64,000 bases of DNA, from the NCBI GenBank assembly GCA_016785955.1, contig JAEUWH010000024.1, positions 1 to 64,000 of the forward strand, read 5' to 3'. Origin of the DNA: Pseudobdellovibrionaceae bacterium (GTDB lineage Bacteria > Bdellovibrionota > Bdellovibrionia > Bdellovibrionales > Bdellovibrionaceae). The notes below the pieces were generated by a model. That model did no database searches, had not been told where the DNA came from, and was given only the letters and a program-made list of their open reading frames with translations. The position numbers and the translations under genes are program-made. Shown here piece after piece: positions 8,327 to 16,593 of the stretch. How positions within the stretch are numbered: the stretch's first letter is position 1; each line of letters starts with the position of its first letter.

Positions 8327-8586
8327 TTTTTCAAAATTCTAGAGATTCTGAATTCTTTTAAAGATTGATAGCCATAGGTCTTTTTGCGGTAGATGTCGAC
8401 GATTTCTTCTTCAAGGTCCATTAACACGTCTCTAAATACGGGTTCGGGAATTGTGTTGGACATCAACAAATATTTTACAAATTGGTCGCGGACTCGTTTA
8501 ACAAATTGAGCTGTTGTCTCGTTCAGATTTGATGAGTCTCTTAAATAGGTGATGATCAGCTCAATAAGCACTTGTTTATCGTTCAT
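8323..8586 (-). CDS. Small conserved-looking hypothetical protein
   Basis: An 87-residue, mostly helical, charged protein without signal peptide or membrane segment. It is convergent with phoR, overlapping its stop by 4 bases. I do not recognise the family. The sequence has amphipathic helices (for example LIITYLRDSS and FVKRVRDQFVKYLL) and no cysteine. Codon use resembles its neighbours, which supports a real gene. Confidence 0.5.
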   Translation of the reverse strand: MNDKQVLIELIITYLRDSSNLNETTAQFVKRVRDQFVKYLLMSNTIPEPVFRDVLMDLEEEIVDIYRKKTYGYQSLKEFRISRILKN

Positions 8587-8755
8587 ACTAAGAGTTTCGG
8601 AAAAGCATTTTGAACCTTTAAATAAAAATGGGCTTGTAAAAAATGAAAACAGTAGTCAAGGAAAGTTTGATCGATCTCTAAAAAGTAGAGTAAAGTTGTA
8701 TCATTTTGAATGGAAAATCCCAAGAAACCGTGAAAAAGTTCACGAAGGACTAGTT

Positions 8756-10039
8756 GTGAAGAGTATGAATTTCCTTGAATTCCAGGCCGGTGTCGAGAAA
8801 ATTCGCGCGGCTATTGTCGGTGCTCAGCTTCAAGATTTTTTAATCCAGGGTACTGATTTGTTGCTGCAATTTTATGCACGAAAATCACGTGTGCTTCGGT
8901 TATCGTTTAAGACTCCGCCCGTTCTGTTTTTTGAGGATGAAAATTTCAAATTAGAAAAAACTAAAGATAGAATTCCGCTTACTTTGTTTTTAGCGAAGCA
9001 TTTTTTAAGGAAAAGTGTTTTGGAGGTTCGTTACAAGAAAGATTGGGGGCGTCGATTCGAAATTCATTTGCACAACGATGAGGGGGGGGTGTTGTGGATG
9101 GAGGTGGTGATGGTGCCGGGGTACCAAAATGTAGGGCTTTTCATACGGGAAAATCATAAAGAGAAAAAAGTGTACTGGAATAAACCAAAAGAATTGTCCG
9201 TGTCGACTGGAGAGTCAAAAGTTGAAGTCAGTGATTTTCGTTCGCTCGAGGGGCTTCGGGACGAGTGGTATGAACAATGGCGAAAAAATCCGAGCAACGA
9301 TGCGGGGGAAAACGTCGCTGACACATGGAAGCTCGATATTAGAAAAAAAATTCAAAAGAAAACAAATGCGATTGAAAAAATAAAACAGCAGAGTATCGAG
9401 AACGATGCAACGGTTAACCGGTTGTACAGAATCGGCGAGTTTGCGAAATACAAAGCGATGGGTGAGCTGGATAAAAATGACCAAGACTGGCTAAATGGAA
9501 TAGCTAAAGATATGGATCGAGAGTCGATTTTCAAAAAAGCAAAAGCCTTGGCCGCTAAGAGTGAAGGGATCGGTGGGCGTTTGCAAGTTCTGCAAGACGA
9601 GATATTAGCTCTCGAAAACACATTGAAAGGTGAGCGTCCAGAACTGCAACATAAGATTTCTATTGCGGGCAGTGCGGATATAGCTACGCGCAAGCTGGAG
9701 GTGGGTGTAGGTTTCAGTCTGTATATGGGAAAAAACGCAAGAGACAATGTCCAATTGTTAAAATCTTCCCAACCTTGGGAGCTATGGTTTCATTTAAAGG
9801 ATTACCCTAGTGCTTACGCGATCACTCGTAAAAATAAGACCACGGCGGTGGAGCATGTGCATTTGATGAAGATGGCGTCTTGGTTCGCAAAAGAATGTTT
9901 CAAGAACAACAAAGAAAAAGCTCCAAAGCATATAGACGTCATTTATACAGAATGCCGTTACGTCAAACTACTTAAGGGTGACAAGCTTGGTCGCGTCACA
10001 TACGCGAATATTAAAAACTTGCGTGTGCTTCTGGATTAG
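8756..10039 (+). CDS. Short NFACT-family (RqcH-like) protein
   Basis: About 427 residues from a GTG at 8756, which has AAGGA six bases upstream; ATG 8765 is the alternative. The C-terminal part from about residue 300 is the NFACT-R (DUF814) domain: it contains FSLYMGKNARDNVQLL, then WELWFHLKDYPSAYAI and HIDVIYTECRYVKLLKGDKLGRVTYAN. The middle is a long coiled coil. RqcH proteins bind 50S subunits with stalled nascent chains and recruit alanine tRNA. This one is clearly shorter than usual RqcH, its N-terminal domain is abbreviated, and the Asp-Arg motif needed for tailing is not evident. Confidence 0.75.
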   Translation: MKSMNFLEFQAGVEKIRAAIVGAQLQDFLIQGTDLLLQFYARKSRVLRLSFKTPPVLFFEDENFKLEKTKDRIPLTLFLAKHFLRKSVLEVRYKKDWGRRFEIHLHNDEGGVLWMEVVMVPGYQNVGLFIRENHKEKKVYWNKPKELSVSTGESKVEVSDFRSLEGLRDEWYEQWRKNPSNDAGENVADTWKLDIRKKIQKKTNAIEKIKQQSIENDATVNRLYRIGEFAKYKAMGELDKNDQDWLNGIAKDMDRESIFKKAKALAAKSEGIGGRLQVLQDEILALENTLKGERPELQHKISIAGSADIATRKLEVGVGFSLYMGKNARDNVQLLKSSQPWELWFHLKDYPSAYAITRKNKTTAVEHVHLMKMASWFAKECFKNNKEKAPKHIDVIYTECRYVKLLKGDKLGRVTYANIKNLRVLLD

Positions 10040-10069
10040 AAAGTTAAGAATATGATTTTCCTTTAGCCC

Positions 10070-10098
10070 TTGACAGAAGTCCAGCCTGTGACGAAAAT
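10070..10098 (+). promoter_or_regulatory. Candidate sigma70 promoter for the ABC operon
   Basis: TTGACA at 10070-10075 is an exact -35 hexamer. At 17-bp spacing follows GAAAAT (10093-10098), a partial -10 match. AAGGAG at 10120-10125 then serves the ATG at 10131. The -10 is weak, so the assignment rests mainly on the -35 and the position. Confidence 0.4.
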
Positions 10099-10130
10099 TT
10101 TTTAATTAATCCTGTGAAGAAGGAGTTTAG

Positions 10131-11066
10131 ATGATTGAAGTAAAAAATCTTTCGAAAGAGTATGGTTCTTTAAAGGCGATTGATGATGTGTCGTTTTCAA
10201 TCAAGAAAGGGGATGTCGTTGGTTTTCTTGGGCCGAATGGTGCTGGGAAGTCGACAACCATGAAGATCATCACTGGATTTATGGCTCCCTCGAGTGGTTC
10301 GGCTTCAATTTCTGGTTTTGATGTTTTTGAAAATCCGATTGAGGTAAAAAAAAGGATTGGTTATTTGCCGGAAACACCCCCGGTATATTCTGATCTTTAT
10401 GTACACGAGTATTTAAAATATGTTGCTCAATTGAAGAAAGTTCCCAAAGACAGAATTAACACTTTGGTCAACCGAGCCATTGAAAAAACTAATCTTGGTT
10501 CTGTTCAAAACCGTTTGATTCATCATTTGTCTAAAGGTTTTAAGCAACGAGTAGGAATCGCTCAAGCCATTGTTTCTGATCCTGAAGTTTTGATTTTGGA
10601 TGAGCCGACAGTTGGTCTTGACCCCAAACAAGTGGCCGAGATTCGCGATTTAATTCGTGAACTACGCGGGCAACATACGATCGTCTTGTCGACGCATATC
10701 CTTCCCGAAGTGCAAGCAACATGCGAGCGTGTGGTTATTATCAGCAAAGGTAAAATTGTAGCCCAGGACACCATCGATAACTTATCTAAATTAGAAAAAG
10801 GCCAAGGGCGTATTTTTGTCCGCCTGAGAAAAGAAGTATCTGATTTGAAATCAGTTATTGCGGGGATTGATGAAGTCATGAGTGTTGATCAAGGGACTTC
10901 TAAAAAAGAATGGCGCATTGATTTTAAAGGTGACGATGAAACGATTGAAAAGGTTTCGTCTAAAATTGTTGGCAATGGTTTGGGATTAATTGAACTGACG
11001 CCCTCGAAGGTGGATCTTGAAGATGTATTCTTGAAATTAACTTATGGCATGGAAAAGGGAGGCTAG
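10131..11066 (+). CDS. ABC transporter ATPase, GldA-like
   Basis: A 311-residue ABC-2-type ATPase. Walker A is GPNGAGKST at 34-42, the signature is LSKGFKQR near 133, Walker B is VLILDEP near 153, and the switch histidine is in LSTHILPE. The C-terminal 90 residues form the accessory domain common in DrrA/GldA-type ATPases. It is the first gene of a tight cluster (permease next at 0 bp, then a GldG-like and a DUF4340 protein). That order is typical of gliding-type ABC systems, whose substrate is generally unknown. A strong AAGGAG precedes the ATG. Confidence 0.9.
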   Translation: MIEVKNLSKEYGSLKAIDDVSFSIKKGDVVGFLGPNGAGKSTTMKIITGFMAPSSGSASISGFDVFENPIEVKKRIGYLPETPPVYSDLYVHEYLKYVAQLKKVPKDRINTLVNRAIEKTNLGSVQNRLIHHLSKGFKQRVGIAQAIVSDPEVLILDEPTVGLDPKQVAEIRDLIRELRGQHTIVLSTHILPEVQATCERVVIISKGKIVAQDTIDNLSKLEKGQGRIFVRLRKEVSDLKSVIAGIDEVMSVDQGTSKKEWRIDFKGDDETIEKVSSKIVGNGLGLIELTPSKVDLEDVFLKLTYGMEKGG

Positions 11067-11837
11067 ATGTCGAGTATAATGACAATCGCTTGGAAGGAAT
11101 TCAAAGGCTTTGTAAAGAGTCCGACCTTCTATATTATGATGGCGTTGCTGACTTTGATTTTAAGTTCGCTGTTTACCATTCAATTGCAAAGATTTTTTCA
11201 AATGGGCAGTATGGCGATGAGCCAACCGGGTATGGGCGGGCAATTAAATATTCACTATACGGTTTTTTTGAATCACTTACAGATTTTGAATTTGTTGCTG
11301 ATTTTTATCGTTCCGGCGATCACGATGCGGTTATTCGCAGAAGAAAAGAAACTTAGAACATTTGATTTGCTGTTAACATCTCCATTGAAATCATATGAAA
11401 TCGTGATTGGAAAATATTTAGGTGCCATGCTGGCGCTTCTTGTTGTATTTGGGATTGCATTTTTGTACCCGTTGGGTACGGCAATGTTTGCCAAGTTTAA
11501 TTGGGCGCCATTGTTGATTGCGTTTTTTGGGATTTACCTTATTGCTGCAATTTATGCTGCGATGAATTTGTTTTGCTCCAGTTTATCAGAAAGCATTTTA
11601 ATTTCATACGTGATGGCTGCAATTCTAAATATCACCGTTTGGTTTGTTTCTCAGGGGGTCGAATTCGCGGACTCTCAGTGGGCCAGAAATATTCTAGAGC
11701 ATATTTCTTTAAGTTTTCATATTTCGGGCTTGATTGAAGGCACCATCCGAACAAATTCTTTGATTTATTTTTTCAGTGGCATTGGTTTATTCCTGTTTTT
11801 AAATGAACGTGTCGTGGAATCACATCGCTGGAGGTAA
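11067..11837 (+). CDS. ABC-2 permease, GldF-like
   Basis: A 256-residue polytopic inner-membrane protein with about six hydrophobic segments. Segments include FYIMMALLTLILSSLF, LLLIFIVPAITMRLFAEEK and FGIYLIAAIYAAMNLF. The EEKKLRTFDLLLTSPL motif after the second membrane region is characteristic of ABC-2 permeases (NosY/GldF group). It begins immediately after the ATPase stop and ends two bases before the GldG-like start, so the three products very likely form one transporter. Confidence 0.88.
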   Translation: MSSIMTIAWKEFKGFVKSPTFYIMMALLTLILSSLFTIQLQRFFQMGSMAMSQPGMGGQLNIHYTVFLNHLQILNLLLIFIVPAITMRLFAEEKKLRTFDLLLTSPLKSYEIVIGKYLGAMLALLVVFGIAFLYPLGTAMFAKFNWAPLLIAFFGIYLIAAIYAAMNLFCSSLSESILISYVMAAILNITVWFVSQGVEFADSQWARNILEHISLSFHISGLIEGTIRTNSLIYFFSGIGLFLFLNERVVESHRWR

Positions 11838-11839
11838 CT

Positions 11840-13360
11840 ATGAGTAGACTAGGACAATTAAGCTTATTATTTTCAGGTATAACGTTGGCTGCATTCGGTG
11901 TGACACGTTTTTTTATCCGGGAGTGGTATCCATTCTATTGGGTCATGATCGGGTTGATTTTCGTATTTCTTTTGGCAGCTGTATTTTTTGATCGAAAGTT
12001 TTACGGCGAGTTTTTTTCGATGAAAACGACCAAGCACGGAATGAATATGGGGGCGATGATATTGCTTGTGTTCATAATGCTATTTTTGGTCAATTTCATT
12101 GGGGCACGAAATATTAAAACTTTTGATTTCTCGCAGGCACAGCGAAACACGTTGTCAGAGCAAACAATCAAGCTATTAGGCTCTTTGACGGAGCCTCTTA
12201 AAATTAGATTTTTCTACCAGGATAAGCAGGAAGGCGTTGAAGAGAATCGTCGGGCATTTCGCGAGCTGATTCGTAAATATCAAGACAACACCAATAAAAT
12301 CAATTTGGAGTTTGTAGAGATAAACGAAGATCCTAAGCTTGCAGAAGAATATGGTGTGAAGCAGGGTAAAGGTATCGTATTTCTCGAGTATAAAGGTAAA
12401 AAGCAAAGTATCGAGAAAATTGATGAGCAAGATATGACACAAGCCTTGATTCGGGTTATGAGTGACAAGTCTAAAAAGATTTATTTTGTTGAAGGCCATG
12501 GCGAAATGTCATTATCAGATACAAATAATCCAAAAGGTTTGGGGCGGTTAAAAACTGTTCTTGAGGGTAAGAACTATCAAATAGTTAACCTCGCGCTCGC
12601 GCAGACGGGAAGAGTACCTGAAGATGCTGATCTGATTGCGATCATTGCTCCAGACCAAGGTTTTCTAGAGCATGAAGTTAAAGCGTTAAGTGATTATGTT
12701 AAAAGTGGTGGAAATGTGATCGTCGGTCTTGAGCCACGCAACAAATCGGGCTTGGACAATTGGTTGAAAAATTTTGGTTTGGAAATGCAAAATGACTATT
12801 TGGTCAGTGTTAGCAATTCACCATTGCCGAAAGGAATCACATTTTCCTATCAGTTTTCTGGTACGAGTGAGATCACCAAATCATTTCCTAAAAATCAGGT
12901 GGCTCTGTTTTTCTTGCCTCAATCGATTAAGAAATCGACATCGCCCTTGGCTGGTGTCACTTATGATGAGTTGGCTAAGGTTGGGCCGGCGGTTTCGATC
13001 ACCGACTTAAAAGCGCCCATGCCACGCGATCAGGGAAACTATACATCAGTTTATTATATGAAGGGTAAGCTTGCGACCGAGGACACCAAAGATTTCCAAA
13101 TGATCGTATATGGCGACGCCGATGTTTTCAGTAATGATTTGTTGGATGCGAATATGAATAAAGATCTAGTTTCAAATTCATTTTCTCAGCTAGCTAAAGA
13201 TGAAAACTTAATCAGTATTAGTCCTAAAGAATTGACTAAAACCGAGATCGATCCATCGCAAGCCAAGCAAGCCTTCTTTTATTTCGGCATTGTTTTTCCG
13301 ATCCCATTAGTGATGCTTATTTCGGCGATTGTTATTTGGTATCGAAGGAGAAATGCGTAA
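11840..13360 (+). CDS. GldG-like ABC transporter auxiliary protein
   Basis: A 506-residue membrane-anchored protein. Hydrophobic segments near residues 7-50 and 70-92 are followed by a large extracytoplasmic domain and a single C-terminal membrane segment (FGIVFPIPLVMLISAIVIWY) with a basic RRRNA tail. The domain has the pattern of ABC_transp_aux/GldG proteins: DFSQAQRNTLSEQTIKLL, KIYFVEGHGE and a C-terminal region with VYGDADVFSN. In gliding bacteria GldG works with GldA and GldF. Its stop overlaps the next ATG by one base. Confidence 0.85.
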   Translation: MSRLGQLSLLFSGITLAAFGVTRFFIREWYPFYWVMIGLIFVFLLAAVFFDRKFYGEFFSMKTTKHGMNMGAMILLVFIMLFLVNFIGARNIKTFDFSQAQRNTLSEQTIKLLGSLTEPLKIRFFYQDKQEGVEENRRAFRELIRKYQDNTNKINLEFVEINEDPKLAEEYGVKQGKGIVFLEYKGKKQSIEKIDEQDMTQALIRVMSDKSKKIYFVEGHGEMSLSDTNNPKGLGRLKTVLEGKNYQIVNLALAQTGRVPEDADLIAIIAPDQGFLEHEVKALSDYVKSGGNVIVGLEPRNKSGLDNWLKNFGLEMQNDYLVSVSNSPLPKGITFSYQFSGTSEITKSFPKNQVALFFLPQSIKKSTSPLAGVTYDELAKVGPAVSITDLKAPMPRDQGNYTSVYYMKGKLATEDTKDFQMIVYGDADVFSNDLLDANMNKDLVSNSFSQLAKDENLISISPKELTKTEIDPSQAKQAFFYFGIVFPIPLVMLISAIVIWYRRRNA

Positions 13361-14784
13361 TGAAAAACAAAGGGACATTGGGGTTACTGGCGGTAGTTGT
13401 TCTTTTATCTGCCTATACTTATTTTGTAGAGTATAAAGGCAAAGAGAATGAAAAGACTACGAAAGAGCAACAGTCCGTTGTTTTGAAAGATATCAAGGCG
13501 GATCAGGTGAACCTAGTTGAAATCAACAATCTTCAGCAAAAAATTGTTTTGACTCGGACGCCGGGTGGTTGGGAAATCGTGGAGCCGATCAAGGATTCTG
13601 CGGACAGCAGTGAGATCGAAAGTCTAATCGTACAATTGTTAGATGAAAAATCATTATCTATTGCAACCGAGGGAAATGAAATCAAGTGGGCTAATTTTGG
13701 TTTTGATAAACCGGTGAAGTCGATCATGATTAAAACGACCTCGAATCAGCAGAAAACTGTCGAAGTTTCTGAACAGAAAAATTTTGAAAACAACAGTTTC
13801 TTGCGTATTCCTGGGGAAAATAGAGTCTTGGTGGTCAGTCCAAGTTGGTCGACCAATGCCGATAAGAAAGTTTTTGATGTTCGAAACAAACAGATTTTTC
13901 GTCATCAAGTTTCAAATGTGCAGCAAGTGCAGATCAAAAATAAGAATGGCGTAACGATCATTGAAAATAAAGATGCTAAATGGATCACTTCAAAACAACC
14001 TGATTTGCCACTAGATCAGAACGGTATCCGTGAAATGATCGCAAAAATTAACGAAATTAGGTCGATCGAGTTTGTCGGCGAAAAAGACGGGGTAGAGGCT
14101 CAGAAAAAAAATCTCAAGCTAGGAGCGAGCGCGATCAGCTTACAGGTCAAGCTAACGGAAGGGACTTGGAACGCTCAAATTTATAAGGGCAAGGATAGTT
14201 TTGTATACGCGGAAGTCCCCAGTATTCAGTTGTTGGTGAAAATAGGCGTCGAGAACTTCGATCGCCTGAGTGAAGTTACACTCGAAGGCTTACGGGATTT
14301 TAAATTGCCATTTGCGGCCTTTGATAAAGCAAAAGTTGAAAAACTGTCTTACGAGACGAGTTTAAAACGAGCCAGCCTGATTAAAAAAGGCACCGTGTGG
14401 GAACTGGATCCAGCTGATCCGGTGAATGAAGTTCAGCAAGACAAGGTGACGGCATTGATGGAGGTCCTTCGTAATTTGGCAGCGACCAGCTATGTGACGG
14501 CCAAAGATGTCAAAAAAGACTTCTCAAAACAGCGACTGACGTTCAAAGATGCGGCGAATGCGATTCATTTTCAGTTGCAGTTTTCAGATTCTGAAAAACG
14601 AAAAGTTCATAATGAAGAAAAGACAATTCGTTATGCTAAAACTAATTTATATACGGACGTGTTTTTGTTGGATGAAACAGAGTTTGAAAAACTGGGTTTG
14701 AATGATGTTATTAAAATCAAAGTGAATGGCGAAGGTAAGTCGCTGCCGGTGGATAATAAAAAAGAAGAAAAACATGCAAAGTGA
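13360..14784 (+). CDS. DUF4340 domain protein of the Gld-like transporter
   Basis: A 474-residue protein with one N-terminal membrane segment (GLLAVVVLLSAYTYFVEY). Repeated segments of the form VNLVEINNLQQKIVLTR...GGWEIVEPI, ANFGFDKP and KWITSKQPDLPLDQNGI are the hallmark of DUF4340 repeats. Such proteins are commonly encoded with GldG-like proteins and are predicted to act on the outer face of the membrane. I choose ATG 13360, which overlaps the preceding TAA as TAATG; a further-upstream start would run deep into gldG. The function is not established. Confidence 0.82.
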   Translation: MKNKGTLGLLAVVVLLSAYTYFVEYKGKENEKTTKEQQSVVLKDIKADQVNLVEINNLQQKIVLTRTPGGWEIVEPIKDSADSSEIESLIVQLLDEKSLSIATEGNEIKWANFGFDKPVKSIMIKTTSNQQKTVEVSEQKNFENNSFLRIPGENRVLVVSPSWSTNADKKVFDVRNKQIFRHQVSNVQQVQIKNKNGVTIIENKDAKWITSKQPDLPLDQNGIREMIAKINEIRSIEFVGEKDGVEAQKKNLKLGASAISLQVKLTEGTWNAQIYKGKDSFVYAEVPSIQLLVKIGVENFDRLSEVTLEGLRDFKLPFAAFDKAKVEKLSYETSLKRASLIKKGTVWELDPADPVNEVQQDKVTALMEVLRNLAATSYVTAKDVKKDFSKQRLTFKDAANAIHFQLQFSDSEKRKVHNEEKTIRYAKTNLYTDVFLLDETEFEKLGLNDVIKIKVNGEGKSLPVDNKKEEKHAK

Positions 14785-15781
14785 AATTGTAATTTCATCG
14801 CCGACGCGGGTTGATCTGGCCGGGGGGACACTGGATATGTGGCCCCTTTTTAATTTTGTCGGTGGTGCGAAAACCGTGAATGTAGCAATTGACGTGTATT
14901 CTGTGGTTCAGTTGAGGGGCATTGCCGGAAAGGAAATCACGATTGATTCGAAAGATCTGGGGTACGCAAAAACGTTTGCCGATTTAGAAAGTCTTCTGAT
15001 CAGTACGGACTCTCAGTTAACACTGTATAAACCGCTGCTGAGTTTCTTTAAACCACAAAATGGATTTCATTTGGTGACCAAGTCTCAGAGCCCGGTCGGT
15101 GGCGGCTTAGGGGGCAGTTCTAGTTTAGTGATTTCGATGATGAAAGCGTTCTATCAGTTTTTGAATCAACCTTTGCCTTCGAGTCATCAGGTGGTGGACA
15201 TTGCCCATAATATGGAGGCGCAGATTTTGAACACTCCCACGGGGACTCAGGATTACTATCCGGCCTTCAGTGGTGGTCTGAACATCTTGGACTATTCGGT
15301 GAAAGGTATTGTGCAAAAAGTAATACCTGTCCGGAGCACCCCCATGAAAGAGCATTTTTTGTTGGTTTACACAGGAAGGTCTCATCATTCGGGAATTAAT
15401 AACTTTGAAGTTTTGAAGTCCGCGGTTGGCAAAGACACCAAGGTGATGGGCGCGCTTCAGAATTTGAAAGAGGTAGCCACGAAGACGGCTGAATTGTGTT
15501 TAAACGGTGAATGGAAAAAGTTGCCCGAAATTTTTGAGCAAGAATACACGTACCGGATTCAGCTGACCGAGCACTTCTCAAGTCCAGAAATTCGTCAAAT
15601 CAAAGAAATTTCCCAGAAAATAGGACAGTCACAGGTGAAAATATGTGGGGCAGGTGGAGGCGGATGTGTTCTTGTGTGGACAGCGCCAGAGGTCAGATCT
15701 AGTATAATAAAAGAATGTCAAACACAGGGGTTTCAAATCTTGAATTCTCAACCAGTGGATCTGGCTTCCACCGGTTCATAG
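14774..15781 (+). CDS. GHMP-family sugar kinase
   Basis: A 335-residue GHMP kinase. The substrate-binding N-terminus SPTRVDLAGGTLDMWP and the ATP loop SPVGGGLGGSSSL near residues 101-113 are clear, and the C-terminal CGAGGGGCVLVW is the third GHMP motif. The DLAGGTLD form resembles D-glycero-D-manno-heptose-7-phosphate kinase and related sugar kinases rather than galactokinase or homoserine kinase. The ATG lies inside the end of the DUF4340 gene (11-base overlap), so it is part of that operon, which could mean a sugar-containing cell-surface substrate; that is inference. Confidence 0.8.
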   Translation: MQSEIVISSPTRVDLAGGTLDMWPLFNFVGGAKTVNVAIDVYSVVQLRGIAGKEITIDSKDLGYAKTFADLESLLISTDSQLTLYKPLLSFFKPQNGFHLVTKSQSPVGGGLGGSSSLVISMMKAFYQFLNQPLPSSHQVVDIAHNMEAQILNTPTGTQDYYPAFSGGLNILDYSVKGIVQKVIPVRSTPMKEHFLLVYTGRSHHSGINNFEVLKSAVGKDTKVMGALQNLKEVATKTAELCLNGEWKKLPEIFEQEYTYRIQLTEHFSSPEIRQIKEISQKIGQSQVKICGAGGGGCVLVWTAPEVRSSIIKECQTQGFQILNSQPVDLASTGS

Positions 15782-16584
15782 GTTTGTCGTTGTCCGGAGG
15801 GAAGAACGACAAAGCCTGCGTGGCCGTGATAGAATATTTCCCTAAATATCACAAAATATTTCTGACAAAAATTTATGACAGGATTGTGGGCGATCTTAAC
15901 CATTCCGCCGACCAAAGAATCGTTGATATTTTGGAGTCCTACAAAGATGGTGTTCAGAACATAGCCGTTGATACGCCTTTTCAGCTGCCCTTGTGTTTGG
16001 ATTGTAAACTGAAATGTCCCGGATATGAATTGTGCAAGGTCGAGCATGTGGTGTGGATGCGCAAGCAGATTCAAAAAAAGCAGAAAAAGAAAAAAGTAAA
16101 AAAGCAATTCACGCCATACACTCAAAAAGCCGTTGAATTTGTGATTAATGAAGAGCTAGAGGAAAATTTTTTAATGCCTCATGCTCTGGGAGCAAACTTG
16201 GCTCCTTTGGTGGCCCGCTGTCTGTTTCTGAAAAAGCGTTTTGAAGGAAATTGGACGGAAGTTTATCCCAAGCTGTCAGTATGGCGGGTGGGGCGCGCGA
16301 TGGGTATTTCAAAATCAGATCTCAGATTTCATCGTCATGCAGTTTCGGGTAACCGGGTTCGGGAAAAAATTATCGAGGAACTTGTCGATCACAAATTAGC
16401 ATTCGTCTACGAGCAAGATAAGAAAATCATGGTGCAGAACAATCACGCCTTCGAAGCCTTCATCTGCGCACTGACCGGGTTTCTAAAGTATTTCCAGCAG
16501 ACAGAACCCCGCCCCAAAGACTTCCCCGAGTCGGAAAGTTGGATCGACTTTCCAAAGGAGAAGATCAAATGGGATCGGGTGTAG
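15715..16584 (+). CDS. DUF429-like predicted nuclease
   Basis: A 289-residue protein. The opening FIGLSLSGGKNDKACVAVIE strand, the acidic NIAVDTPFQLPLC segment and the later TEVYPKLSVWR and NNHAFEAFICAL segments match the DUF429 RNase-H-like layout, where such acidic residues would bind metal. A CLDCKLKCPGYELC cysteine cluster and a very lysine-rich stretch (KKQKKKKVKK) are extra. The ATG overlaps the GHMP kinase by 67 bases in another frame; both frames look genuinely coding. Substrate unknown. Confidence 0.6.
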   Translation: MSNTGVSNLEFSTSGSGFHRFIGLSLSGGKNDKACVAVIEYFPKYHKIFLTKIYDRIVGDLNHSADQRIVDILESYKDGVQNIAVDTPFQLPLCLDCKLKCPGYELCKVEHVVWMRKQIQKKQKKKKVKKQFTPYTQKAVEFVINEELEENFLMPHALGANLAPLVARCLFLKKRFEGNWTEVYPKLSVWRVGRAMGISKSDLRFHRHAVSGNRVREKIIEELVDHKLAFVYEQDKKIMVQNNHAFEAFICALTGFLKYFQQTEPRPKDFPESESWIDFPKEKIKWDRV

Positions 16585-16593
16585 ATTATTTTT

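Noticed and set aside
9352-9747. 131-codon minus-strand frame inside the NFACT gene
   Set aside because: Antisense shadow of a strongly supported coding region with recognisable NFACT-R sequence on the plus strand.
15748-16125. 125-codon minus-strand frame in the DUF429-like gene
   Set aside because: Shadow frame; the plus-strand protein has DUF429-like motifs and a coherent operon position.
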